Source of the DNA: Ilex aquifolium
Lineage: Eukaryota; Streptophyta; Magnoliopsida; Aquifoliales; Aquifoliaceae
Assembly: GCA_951799425.1 (NCBI GenBank)
Contig: OX637397.1
Location: forward strand, 8,795,001-8,859,000
Reading direction: 5' to 3'
DNA: 64,000 nucleotides
Shown here: piece by piece, positions 35,950 to 47,772 of the stretch
Layout: the number at the start of each line of letters is the position of its first letter
Position numbering within the stretch: the first letter of the stretch is position 1
The notes under the pieces: generated by a model
The model's database searches: none
Told to the model about the DNA's origin: nothing
The model's input: the letters and a program-made list of their open reading frames with translations, nothing else
Position numbers and translations under genes: made by a program

Positions 35950-36170
35950 AATTTGGATAACACTCACCAATTATCTGGATGCCCGATTTTCAAAGGAAAC
36001 TCTACCGATATTTTCAAAAAAAAGAAAATGATTTATTTAAACTAAAGACATATTTTTCTAGATATTTTTACAACAAACCGGCATGTGTTTTTGGAATAAC
36101 AAAGTATTTTTTTAATCACGCTTTTGTGAAATTTGGACGTGACAAGTTGGTATCAGAGCTTAGAGATTAG
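35950..36170 (+). repeat. End of a gypsy 5' LTR with primer-binding site
   Basis: TTTGGACGTGACAAG followed by TTGGTATCAGAGCTTAGAG (36150-36168), a near-perfect tRNA-Met primer site. This marks the 5' end of another plus-strand Ty3/gypsy element. Its LTR is cut on the left by the Athila/Tat-type piece. Confidence 0.7.
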
Positions 36171-37430
36171 ATCTTATATGGGAGCTGTAGGGAAATGAGT
36201 GTGTCACTATTGGAGATAGTTAGAAACATGTGTGGTGACAAAGAAATTATTTTTGCATCATGAATTTTGGATGTCATAGAGAGTATTAGTGTATTTTGGT
36301 TAAGAATGTATGAAAGTAAAAGGCTTCAAGGTCTGACGATTTATGATGTTATAACTTTTTTTAGGTTATTTCAATTTTCATTATTTTGTCTGACCCTTAG
36401 TTGCTTTACTTTGTGAAGTCAAGCATGTGTGGTAATTCTGTTTTGTTGCTTGGAGATAAGGTCAACTATGACATTCTTTATATAATTTTTGTTAGGTGAA
36501 GTTATTGGAATTAATAGAGAGGTTAAGAATTGAAGAAAAATTGGAAAAATATGGTTTGATTGTAAAACCTTTGAGATGGATATATCTTCTATGAAGGTGA
36601 CTAAATGACTATAAAATAGTACAATGCTCAAATACAATCAATTGGAGGAGTATGATAAAAATAACTAAGGACTGGTGTCGGTTTTGAAATATGAGTAAAA
36701 ATTGTGATTTTGATTTTGAGTGGATTAGAGGTTGTTTTATGACCATGAATTTGATTATCGATAGTAGTTTAGAAGTCATATGGATAGTTGGCTAGTATTA
36801 CTTTGGGTAGAATTAAATTTTAAGTAACGGCTTAATTTTTGTACAATTGGGTTATAAGAATTATTCAGAAAGAGTATGATTGGAGGATCGTGGTGTAATA
36901 ATTGATGAGTTAAATTAGATGACTTTGCTTGAAAATTTATTGAGAATGACATGGTAAGCCTTTGAAGGGAAAGAAATATGGAGTAAGAAAATTAGTAATG
37001 AAATGAAAAGGTAGGAGGGATTAGAATACAGTGAGCATTATTGGACAATAACTCTCTAAAGTACATGGAAGGTGTTATCCTTGGGGGCAGAGCATAAATT
37101 AGTTCGGTTCTTATGCGATTGTATTTTGTGGTGTTTGTAGTTCACAACATTTATAGAATCTAAAGCTAGTGATAATTGGGAATCCCTTGGTTGAGTGTGG
37201 GGTTGATAGTTAAGTTGTACTCATGGACTTTAAATGAAAATGGTGATCAAGGGTATGAACTAAAATTTTGCAGTCCCGTGTCATGGAAACCTACAAAGTT
37301 TAATAAATTTTTGGCACTTAATATTGTTAGAATGTGGAGCATAGATGTTCAAAAATTTGAGATCATTTATATTGAGTAACTAGTAGAACAATGATGATAT
37401 TCAATATTCGACTCCCAGCCAATACCCTAC
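36171..37430 (+). mobile_element. Decayed interior of the gypsy element (uncertain)
   Basis: Follows the primer site, so it should be retroelement interior, but no domain can be read with confidence. It is AT-rich and without long ORFs. Heavily decayed. Confidence 0.35.
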
Positions 37431-37436
37431 CGTTGT

Positions 37437-37530
37437 TTATTGAACCACCAAGCTTACATTAATGGGGACAAAGCTATTCATTTTTTCTTCGGTCTTCTAG
37501 GTTTCTTTTTCGGATAATTTTTTGTGCACT
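37437..37530 (+). repeat. Block matching the 3' flank of the DUF247 gene
   Basis: Matches 23896-23965 in the same orientation: AACCACCAA..., then TTACATTAATG-GGACAAAGCTA (one base different), then TTTTTCT. At 23.9 kb this lies about 0.8 kb past the DUF247 stop, so the block is probably the edge of a lost DUF247 unit. Confidence 0.55.
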
Positions 37531-37759
37531 GAATTTTGTTGGACCAAATCAGATTTTTTAAGAGTAAAAACTGAATTTTGGTCGACTTTGAGCCTAAATT
37601 AAAGTGGGACCCAATTATTATTTTGAATAAAATTTCGTGGGTTCATATTCTACTCCATGAGGAGAATAATGTAGTATATTCATTTGCTCAAATCGAGTAA
37701 GAAATGAATGAGAAAATAGGCTTCAAAGTGACCCTCTTGAAATGAGAAAATAAAGGAAA

Positions 37760-38730
37760 GTGTAATGTGGGATTTGACACCAATCTCACATTGGTTGAGG
37801 AAGAGATCTAACATGGGTATATATAGGCCAAGTTTGCTCCATGGGTTGGGCCCCAAGGGGTACCACAGTTTTATGAGCAGAGCGAGCACCTACATGCCTT
37901 CGGTTCGACCACACACGCGTGCGCCGCCCGCCCGACCCGGCGGAGGTCGGGTGTGGGTCAAGCCCTATATTTTTGGAGAAAATTCATTTAAATAAATGGG
38001 CAAGAATTTCTTAACCGAAATTGTACCCGTAGATCGCACTAGTTCGGATTTATTCCGAAATTAAACTGTGACTGTTCATGACCAAACAGTTATTCCAAGG
38101 TGTCTATTGGCTGTTATAGTTGTCTTCCTAGGTTGTGTCTTTTAGTGTGGTGACTGTCCGGAAAGTCACCAAAGAGTCAATAACTACCCAGGTTCATTAC
38201 CATTCTGATTAGTTCGGTGATTTATTTTAAGTCAGTCCGGTTTTTCACCATTAAGGCAGAAATTAGTGCATTATAATAAGGCAGTCTGCATTTCGGCATT
38301 AAGGCAGTGTATTTGGAGAGTACACAACACAAGTTTGGTTCGCTGGACAGATAGATTGGAGTGCTACTTCTATCTATGTAAAGATCATTGTATCTTGGGA
38401 GGCAGGCGCTCGATATTCCATAAGCACTGTGTGTGGGGCGAAATCTGTCTTAAGGACATAGTGTCAAACACTAGCTTTGATCTACCTAAAGTTCAATAAC
38501 AGTTATTGTTCTACAATCGGGTTAGTTTTTATATTTGTTATACAAATAGTTACGTGTAACTCTTTTGTGTAACTATTTCGTTAATACTATATTCTGTATA
38601 ACTGTTTCCTATTCTATTGTTACTATTTTGTTATACAGTACATGTTTCAAATCAGAAAGTTCAATAAGTGATTTTACTATATTTGAAATACCACACGGAC
38701 AACAAATTTGAGCGTCAAAACTTATACCAA
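37760..38730 (+). repeat. Copia-like LTR (probably solo)
   Basis: Has the look of a Ty1/copia LTR: TGTAATGTGGGATTTGACACC at the start, a TATATATAGG TATA box (37817-37826), the GGGTTGGGCCCCAAGGGGTACC block, and a very GC-rich leader with GCGTGCGCCGCCCGCCCG (37917). Ends are approximate and no target duplication was identified. No internal region follows. Confidence 0.45.
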
Positions 38731-39144
38731 ATTAACTGTAGTCATTGGATCACTTATGGGACCCACTAATCCAATAACTGCAAGTGATTTGATGCAAGTT
38801 TTTGGTGCTAATATAACTGTACGTCTCAAAAGTAAATTCTTTTAGGTGCCCATTCAAGACCAAGAGTCGAGAATAATAAATAGTTCTTTTATCTTTCTCT
38901 TTTTTTGTTGTTGAGTATTTGAGCTCTACTACTGTAACTTATTATATCCATTATCCAGCTCAATTTAATGTTTTATCGATCTTTCTACAAAATATCCAAT
39001 CTATTTTAGTGTCAGAGCAAGTATGACCTAATGTAAAATTTGGTAATACTTTCGCTTACATGTATGATAACTATTTTCGTCTAGATGTATTTTAGCGCAT
39101 AAATATTTATGCTTTATATACATGTATAAACATATCTATATCTA
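38731..39144. other. No gene seen
   Basis: AT-rich sequence between the copia-like LTR and the Helitron. Confidence 0.5.
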
Positions 39145-40127
39145 TCTATACTACTAATAAAAGTACTTTAACATGAAAAACTTTTAATTCTATATTTTAC
39201 CCTTTAAAAAATTATAAAGACCACTTTATCCTTTTACAATTAAGTATCTAAATTATCTATTATCTTCTTATGTATTTAAATCTCTAAATTACCACTAACA
39301 TCTCTTTTAATTATCTATTCTCTCTATATAAATATAAATTTCTATGAAACTTTTTGATTGACTATATCATCTTTAAAAAATATGCATCATTATATTTTCA
39401 ATAAAATATTCAAAAAAAACTTCATCAATCTAATATTATTCATCTCATATGTAAAGATTACATTATCCGCACATATGTATATTTTCTTTTTTATTTAAAA
39501 ATTTTAACTCTTTTATTTTTAAGATAAAAATTAATTATATATATAATTTTTTAAAATTAATTTATGCTACATCAATATAATTTTTCAGTTTACAATAAAT
39601 TTTTTAAGTTGTATTAAGATTTTATGTGAAATAGTTTATAGTGTATTCTTAATTAAAACTTGAATTTTTTAAAATTTTGATATGGTTTAAAATATATATT
39701 ATAGAGTATTATACTAAATAATATCCTAATTGACCGAATTAATTCTTAATTATAGTAAAGTTCTAATATAATAAAGTATTATATTGACAATTACTTTTAT
39801 TATTCAAGGAATTATAAGTGAAATCCTAATCAAAAGAATTTCAAAAAAATTTAATTTCTCAAATATTACTAAAAAAATACTCCCAATCATAATATTCTAA
39901 AGAAAATAGAACTTTATCTATTTTTTTTATTTTTTTTCTTATAGTTAGAATAGCGAATTTTAGAAATATATCAAGTTGTCATAATCCTATAATAAAATAT
40001 GAGCAATGAAAAATTAAGTCTGATAAATTTGAGATAATATTTAATTCAAATACACATATACTAATATATTATATCAATTTTTATGTAAGAAAACTATTCA
40101 TGTGCAACGCATATTGTGCATTACTAG
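39145..40127 (+). mobile_element. Non-autonomous Helitron
   Basis: 983 bp. 5' end TCTATACTACTAATAAAAG and 3' end ...GTGCATTACTAG followed by a host T, the standard 5'-TC / CTAG-3' Helitron ends. The expected hairpin just before the 3' end is present in weakened form (GTGCAACGCATATTGTGC). Extremely AT-rich, with no Rep/helicase ORF. No target duplication, as expected. Confidence 0.75.
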
Positions 40128-40284
40128 TTACTATAGATGTTATTAAGGTTAGATGAAGAGACCACTTAACAAGTCCCGACAAGGAAAAAATAAAAATCCT
40201 AAAACAAATACTACTTAAAAAGAGCAAAAAAGATAAACAAAAAAATACCTAAAAAAGTATTAGCAAATAATACCTTATACATAC

Positions 40285-40439
40285 ATCTACTTTGATTGTT
40301 ATGGTCTCATTATATTAACCGGTGTTATAGAATCTACAAAAATTTAACAACACCTATAGCTTTGTTATGACAACAATTTTGTTGTTGTGATATATGTTTA
40401 TTTTGTAACTCCTACATGTCACACGAACTTTACTAATAT
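40285..40439 (+). repeat. Block matching the 5' flank of the DUF247 gene
   Basis: Nearly the same as 21275-21430, with the same order and strand. Shared GACAACAATTTTGTTGTTG and CTCCTACATGTCACACGAAC. The match stops exactly where the CACTA end begins. The gene that should follow is not found. Confidence 0.75.
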
Positions 40440-42190
40440 CACTACAAAAAAACAAAAAGAAATTTATTAGCGTTTGTTAAACGCCATGAAATAACAATTA
40501 AACGCCACTTATTATTTTTTTCGACGTCTGTTTTAAAAGTCGTCTAAAGCTCCATCGGTAATTTTGCCGGCATTTATGTAAACGTCGAGAAAGTTATGTC
40601 TGACGTTTACACAAACGCCACATAGCTATTTTAACTCCGGTGACCAGAAAGTTATAACCGAAGTTTATGCAAACGCCGAAAATTTATTCATTGCTTTGTG
40701 GCACTTGAATAAACACTAGGTATTGCTTTTCATATCTTTTTTTTTTCTTTTGGTCTGGATTGCTTTTCATATCTAAACACCAGCCATTGAACAAATTCGG
40801 TCACATCATTCAAAATATATTAATCAATTAACATTCTAATCTTCCTAAAAAAATAGTTAACAGTCAAATACTCAAACAATTCTAGTACAAGAAATGCATC
40901 AAAAATTCATTAAAGAACTTTTGTACATCAGCGTTAAAGCAACTGTTATTGTGAAAATTTAGTGTTCACTGTAAGCATTTAATAATCATCCCAATGACTT
41001 GTCCAATTGTATTACTTTTTTTGGATAACCTGCAATTAAAGGAGAAAAATATAATTAATCAAGAGCATGAGGACTTATTACTATATCAACATGAGAACCA
41101 CCATATGATAAGATAATTAAAAGGGTGCCGATGCTAATATAATATAAAGTAAACCACAAAATTCCACATTAAACAATATATGGAACGAAGATAATATATT
41201 GTTCCATAAAATACACAGGCGGCAATATCAACAGAAGGAAACAAGAGAATACGAAACAATTAACAAACTAAGAAAAATCACTTTTGGACATGGGTAAATG
41301 CAAGCCCTAACTGAATAGTATGTTCAGATTGCTGTTAGCCCTAAGCTTGAATCCATTCTCGAAGGAATCGAGGTATGCTCGACATAGGAAAGTAGTTAGG
41401 TGTTCTAGTATTTGGCTAGTCATGTTTTATGAATTACTGTTGACATAAAAATCAGGACACATAGTAGAAGAAATAGATGTAAACTAGGAAACAGTTGTCT
41501 TAGTGATTCATCTAGATGAAATCCTAATACTCAAGCCACAATATAATGCACACTATAGAAAACCTCCTTGGCGCAGTTTATTGAGATATTCACATCTCAA
41601 TAGGGCCCTCCCCAGATCTGTCCATTGCTGCTAGCAGCCAAGGTGCCAACTAATCTCAAAATCACAGTCACTAGTCACTAATTTGAAGACCTGGGAAGTT
41701 AGAGGACTAGGAAAAAGTGAATCACAAACACAATTATATCAACACCAAATCTTTTATTAAAACAATCAACAAAAGGAGAAATTAACCAACTTTCCATCTC
41801 ATGAAGAACAAACAGGTGAACATATATAAGATTCAGAAAACAAATATACAAGAGGTTCTTGAAAACTTACTCCATAGCTATTAACATGCTACAATTTTGC
41901 TCTCTTTTGCCGATGAACCTACATTTAATATAAATCAACATATGAATTCCACATAAAACAATAAAAGGAACAAATGCATATGGATCACAAGTGCAGGACA
42001 ATAATCCCATCAAACAATTTCCAATAACACAAATTCAATCCAAACATAAAACCCGACAAGCACCAAAAATCCATCAAACTCATTCAAACCAAAGTAATTA
42101 CAACAAGATCAATACCAGTCAATAAACTCATGTAATATTTGAGCTGTTATTCCATTATTTAACTCACCATTCCATTTATAAACTCAATAC
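40440..42190 (+). mobile_element. CACTA (En/Spm) transposon, left end and interior
   Basis: Starts CACTACAAAAAAAC, a textbook CACTA terminal repeat. It is followed by subterminal words of the AAACGCCA / AACGTCG type in both orientations over about 250 bp (40470-40680). No transposase was recognised. The matching right end (...TTTGTAGTG) was not found before the copia fragment, so the element is truncated or split. The right limit given here is where copia sequence begins. Confidence 0.7.
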
Positions 42191-43930
42191 CACTCTCTAA
42201 GAATTTTGAAATGAAAGATATGGGTGAAGCAATCTATGTGATAGGAATTGAAATATTCCATGATAGATCACGTGGACTGTTGGGGTTGTCTCAGAAATCA
42301 TATATTGATAGAGTTTTAGAGAGTTTCAATATAGAGAATTGTTCAGATAGTGTTGCCCCAATTCAGAAAGGGGAAAAATTCAGCCTTATGCAATGCCCAA
42401 AGAATGAATGGGAACGTAAAGAAATGGAAAGGATTTCTTATGCTTCTGCAGTAGGAAGCCTAACGTATGCACAGACTTGCACTAGGCCAGACATCAATTT
42501 TACAGTTGGTATGTTAGGGAGATACCAAAGTAATCCTGGAATGGATCATTGGAAGGCTGCAAAGAAAGTGATGAGGTACTTGAAAGGAACAAAAGAATAT
42601 ATGCTCACATTTAGGAGGTCTAAACATCTAGAGGCTATTGGTTACTCAGATTCGGATTTTGCCGGATGTATAGATAGTAGAAAGTCCATTTTTGGTTATT
42701 TGTTCATTCTAGTCGAAAGGGCAATCTCATGGAAAAGTGCTAAGCAAACTGTCATAGCTTCATCCATAATGGAAGCTGAATTTGTGGCATGCTTTGAGGC
42801 TACAGTTCATGGATTGTGGTTGCGGAATTTATTGTGATAATTCCGCGGCAGTGTTTTTCTCCAAGAACGACAAATTTTCTAAAGGTGCCAAACACATGGA
42901 ATTGAAATACTTTGCCGTCAATAAGGAAGTTCAAAAGAAACGTGTCTATAGAGAACATTAGCACTGAGCTCATGATTGCAGATCCATTAACAAAAGAGTT
43001 ATCACCAAAGACATTTAAGGAACATGTTAACAGAATGAGTCTTGATTATAACCCATGTTTACTTGATGTTGGATTATTTGTTATGTTTATTTACTAGACA
43101 CTTTAATTTTAATGTGTTTTATGATATTTCATGTTTCCATTATGTACGTACATATGTTAGAATTGGATGAATGATAACAAGAGTAGCCTTTGGCACAAGG
43201 CAAATTATTGTTGGACCTCTTTTATATACACTACTCACTTATAAATCATGTTAGACAAGTTACTAGTGTTGTGGTACATGAAAGGGACTATATCGTGTTA
43301 AGGATGTACGACCGTCATAACTCGCATTAGTGATTTGTTTAATTGTGGTATTATGATGACCAAATTAAGTAGTGACGGATTGGATTTAATGTGCGCGTAT
43401 GTTAACCTTGCTAGACTCAACTGTAAGATAATCATATGAGCCAAGTGGGAGAATGTAAGACTTAAATGTGTGGCCCACAGGATTTTTTGGCACATGTGAT
43501 ATTTACTAATGACTAATTAATCGGTGAATTGGTTGGGTCAAGATAATGATAAGACTGTCAATCCCAAACTAACCAGGTAACTGATGTTTTCTGATTGGTC
43601 AAAGAGAAGTAGTAGTTTCCTGATATTCTACTTTGATGGGAAGTAGAGTTCATATTGATTTAGGAAACCGATCATCTCTCTACCTATAAATGTGCACATG
43701 CCCCATTGATTTGTGTATCTTACGTTAAGGGTTAGAGGAGAAAAACTGTGTTTTCATGTTATCCTAAAATACTGTTCTTTTTGTTCAAGAAACTGAAAGG
43801 TTTACATCAATGGCTTCAGGTATGTAAATTATAATGTTTTAATTCTGCAATATGACTATGTGCAAATCATGATTGTTCTAAATTTTGAAATTAGGATTTG
43901 ATTGATTCTTTTGATCAAATAAAATTTACA
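42190..43930 (+). mobile_element. 5'-truncated copia element with 3' LTR
   Basis: Fossil Ty1/copia piece in plus orientation. The end of RT and the RNase H region occupy 42200-43080 (motifs SYASAVGSL, CTRPDINF, IGYSDSDFAGC, SKQT-type AKQT, MEAEFVA). A polypurine tract AAGTGGGAGAA (43443-43453) and a probable LTR (43454-43930; TGTAAG...TTTACA) follow. gag, protease, integrase and most of RT are absent. Broken, with at least one interruption in the remaining part. Confidence 0.8.
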
Positions 43931-44175
43931 TTCAATCCTAAAAGCTTAGCTTCATGCATACAGTCAACGAAGTCTTGCATAGATTGGCACCACCTGTTAC
44001 AACCTCGCTGATTTTCTTGTGTGTTTCTCAATGCATTGAAATCCCCAGCAAGCAAACGAGGTACGACACTAAAGGTTCTTGAGTAGTAACTCAAGTTTCT
44101 CGAAAGCCTGTTTCTTTCATTGTCATAATTTGCTCCATAAACAAAAGAAACAATAAATCTTGGTCTATATACCAA
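43931..44175 (-). mobile_element. LINE (L1-type) endonuclease fragment
   Basis: A minus-strand stretch coding VSFVYGANYDNERNRLW-like sequence and LLAGDFNALRN, the exonuclease-endonuclease-phosphatase signature (GDFN) of plant L1 LINEs. It continues into FVDCMHEAKLLGL. Only about 80 residues remain. It abuts the copia LTR, so one probably interrupted or deleted the other. Confidence 0.75.
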
Positions 44176-44569
44176 GATTGATGTGCCTTATATATAGTTG
44201 GAATTCCACTCAACAACTCGTAACTATAGCACCATAATATATAATGTTTATATATTTATATTAGTTGCATGTGCATGAAACCAATTATCATTGACCTCCT
44301 GGAAAAATTCAAAATAATGATTTCAGAGATGTCGAAACTCTAACGCTATGTTTGGTACATGGTATTAGACCTTAGGAATGGAATGAACATTCCATGGGAA
44401 TGCCTATTCTAATGTTTGGTTTACAGGATTTAAAATTCATTCCCTTTCCAAAGGAATACCTAATTCCACAAATTATGGGATTAAGCATTACCAAATCCAA
44501 CATGTTATTCTTCATTCCCAATCCACTCGGTAATGGTCCAATCCATCTAAAAAAAAAACCCCGATCGCG

Positions 44570-44944
44570 CAGACTGTTTTTCTCTCTCTCGTCTCATCTG
44601 GTCTCTCTCTCTCTCTCGTCTCATCTGGTCTCGTCTTTCTCTCGCCTCATTTGGTCTCGTCTCTCTCGCACACATTCTCATCAGATCTGCATCTCTCTCT
44701 CTGAGATCTAAGACTCCATCTCTGTAGAGGTCCGCTGCTATCAATCTTGGAGCTTCTCTCTCGACGAAACAAGGATAAGATTTGTTACAAAGAACAATTA
44801 AGACGAGCGCAAATCTAACACAATTTCAGGTAATTTTTATATCTAACCTAGAATTGTAGAATGTTATAATTTTTATATCTACAAACAATTACTGTAGATG
44901 CTTTCGTTGTATCTAAACAATGGAATCAAGTTGAGTTATTTTTT
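44570..44944 (+). other. CT-rich leader and possible intron before the PPR segment
   Basis: CTCTCTCGTCTCATCTGGTC repeats (44580-44665) look like a plant 5' UTR microsatellite. At 44829 CAG|GTAATTT resembles a splice donor, and TTATTTTTTAG at 44946 an acceptor immediately before PPR coding homology. The element may therefore hold a 5' UTR exon and intron from a host gene, possibly not the PPR gene itself. Confidence 0.4.
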
Positions 44945-44947
44945 AGG

Positions 44948-46517
44948 TACTTTGAAACCATGGGTGTGTCGCAAAATTTGGAAACCTACAATCTTTTGCT
45001 CAAAATTTCATGTAAAAAGAAGCAATTTGATAAGGCAATGGGGTTGTTGAACTGGAAGTGGGATCGGGATTTGAAGCCCGATGTGTGTAGTTATGGAACT
45101 TTGATCAATGGACTGGCCAAAAGTGGGGAATTACTACAAGCGTTGAATATGTTCGATGAAATGTTCGAGAGAGGGGTGAGTCCGGATGTGATGTGTTATA
45201 ATATTTTGATTGATGGGTTTTTCAAGAAAGGTGATTTTTTGGGGGCTAATGAGATTTGGGAGAGGTTGATCAAAGGATCATCGGCATATCCAAATGTTGT
45301 TACTTATAATGTGATGATCAGTGGGTTGTGCAAGTGTGGGAAGTTTGACGAGAGTTTGGAAATGTGGGAAATGATGAAGAAGAATGAGAGGCAAATGGAA
45401 TTGTTCACGTACAGTGCTTTGATACATGGGTTATGTGAGTCAGGGAATGTTGATGGGGGTTTAAGAGTTTATAAGCAAATGATTGAGAGTGGGGTGTCTC
45501 CTGATGTGGTAGTATATAATGCATTGCTGGGTATTGTGGAGTTGGGAGGATTGAAGAGGGTTTTGAGTTGTGGGATTTGATGGGAAGGGTGGGTTGTCGA
45601 AATGTTGTAAGTTTCAATATATTGATTGGAGGGTTGTTTAAGAACGGGAAGGTGGAGGAGGCTATTTCAATTTGACAGCTCTTGCAGAGCAGTGGTTATG
45701 TTGCGGATTCAACAACTTATGGAATACTTGTTCATGGAGTTTGTAAGACTGGGTACTTGACCAAGGCTTTATGGGTCTTGAAAGAGGCAGAAGTTAGAGG
45801 AGATGATCTGGGTATTTTTGCATATTCTTCAATGATCAATGGATTGTGTAGAGAAGGACGATTAGATGCAGCAGTTATTATGCTTGACCGGATGGCTAAA
45901 TGTGGCTGTAAACCAAATCCTCATGTTTGCAGTGCGCTTCTCAATGGGTTGATTCGAGCTTCTAAAATTGAGGATGCAATTCAGTTCTTTGGTGAAATGA
46001 CAACGAGGGGTTGCATTCCAACTGTTGTCACCTATAACATTCTTATTGATGGATTATGCAAAGCAAAGAGGTTTAGTAAAGCCTATATCATTGTGCAGGA
46101 AATGCTTGCAAAAGGATGGAAGCCGGACATGGTTACGTATAGCTTATTGATTGATGGTCTTTGTGAAGACAAGAATGTAGATGCAGCTCTCAACTTGTGG
46201 TGTCAAGTGGTTAATAAAGGTTTCAAGCCTGATGTAACTATGCATAACATCATAATTCATGGGTTGTGCTCTGTCGGAAAAGTTGAAAATGCTTTGCAGC
46301 TATATCTGAATGAGTCAGTGGAACTGTGTCCCAAATCTTGTAACCCACAACACACTAATAAGGGATTTTACAAAATTAGAGACTGCAAAAACGCATTAGT
46401 GATTTGGGCCTATATTTTTAGTCATGGGCTTCAACCAGACATCATTTCCTATTATATCGCTCTGAAAGGGCTTTGTTCTTGTAACAGAATACCGGATGTC
46501 ATTGGGTTCTTCAACTC
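44948..46517 (+). pseudogene. P-class PPR protein segment, broken (At3g09060-like)
   Basis: A captured piece of a pentatricopeptide-repeat gene; such proteins bind organelle RNA. The sequence runs through about a dozen 35-residue repeats with the typical YNILIDGFFKKG and VTYNILIDGLCKA wording. From memory it resembles Arabidopsis At3g09060, here starting at the YFETMGV part, so at least the first 120 residues (with any targeting peptide) are missing. Breaks: a frame change near 45545, an in-frame TGA at 45673 where Trp is expected, and two compensating shifts near 46305 and 46362. Homology stops near 46517 (VIGFFN), after which the frame runs into transposon sequence. Not a working gene. Confidence 0.85.
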
Positions 46518-47084
46518 TTATTTTTGGACTTGCTTTATTTTTTGGTTCAACCTACATGTTTGGATAAGATTCTTAGTTGTCTCGATAGTTTTCTTTTTGG
46601 GTTGGCACATGTGTTCTATTGAATTCATTATGAACTATAGTTATTCATTTGAAATGAATGACCAATTAAGAATAGTTTTTGATTTTAATTTTTTTTTGTG
46701 AGTCTATTTTTAAAGGAATTTGTTTTCTAATTTTTTAAAATTTATAGGGATTTAATTTTTTTCAATGGATTCTTATTTTTTCTAATTATAAATTTTTTTC
46801 CACAACTTTTAAAGACAATCGCAATCATAAAAATAAAAAAAAAATGTTATTAATTATTTTTAGTCACTATGAATATTTTGGTTAAAGTTGATTCCATTCT
46901 AATGAAAAAATTATTTTATCCAAACATAAGAATGGAATGAACATTCTATTCCAGCACTTAATCCTAAACAGCTGTCAAATATTAGAATGGTAATGCGCAT
47001 TCCATTCAATTTCTAAGTTCATTACATTCCAAAATTCATTCCATTCCTACTGAAAAGCATTACCGCGTACTAAACACAGCGTAA

Positions 47085-47772
47085 GAGACTTGTCGGGAGT
47101 TTTCTAAAATTCAACAAGAGTTTTTTTTACGGTGTATATTATTGGACATCATGTTTGGTTTTATTTCAGTTAGATAATATTTATATTTATATAGCATTTA
47201 ATGATTATTTAAAGGCAGATATGGTGACAATGTTTTATAAAGATGAGAGAAAAAAATGATCAATAATGGCGAGAATTATGATTAATTTTTAGATTAGCTA
47301 CTGTGTTAGATCACAGGTTAAAAAGTTAATGCCCAAATGACCTCCCAAACATTTACTCAATGATAAAGAATTGCAATCGAAGCCAGTCCTTCAATCACTA
47401 AACACTTGGACATGGATAATTTTTCCTCAGATGATTTTATAAAGCAATCAGTTCTGTGATTGAAGGATTTGCATGTATGGTAAATTTTTCCTATTATGGC
47501 AACTATTGGCGAGAGATAACCGATTTACAGGTTTCTAGTTAAACATTGTTCGACTTTTGCCTTGCTTTTGCTTTTATTTTATTTTTTTTGTTCAATACAA
47601 AGTAGACATCAAAATTGTATTTTCAGTTTGAAATGTAATGTATAAATTTACGGCTTACGTTGATCTGAGTCATTGTTGATTATGCCTCCTAAAACACTAG
47701 AATATATAGTTTTTTTCTTGATCACAAGACATTAGTTGTCATCACCGTGATGATGTAACAATACAAGATTTC
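47085..47772. other. No gene seen
   Basis: AT-rich intergenic sequence, no supportable feature. Confidence 0.5.

Larger units (their letters stand above)
44344..47081. mobile_element. PIF/Harbinger-like transposon carrying a PPR gene piece (Pack-type)
   Basis: 2738 bp. Terminal inverted repeats CGCTATGTTTGGTAC (44344) and GTACTAAACACAGCG (ending 47081). These extend imperfectly inward for about 60 bp (TAGGAATGGAATGAA on both sides). A direct TAA lies on each side (44341-44343 and 47082-47084), the target length and sequence of PIF/Harbinger. No transposase or Myb-like ORF. The interior is filled by a CT-rich leader, an intron-like stretch and a PPR coding segment, so this is a gene-carrying, non-autonomous element. 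Confidence 0.8.

Noticed and set aside
37176-37379. Plus-strand ORF with GIPWL as a possible protease remnant
   Set aside because: Only one short word resembles a retroelement domain; the rest does not, so no call is made.
44547-44744. Minus-strand Arg/Glu-rich ORF
   Set aside because: Translation of the CT-rich microsatellite leader.
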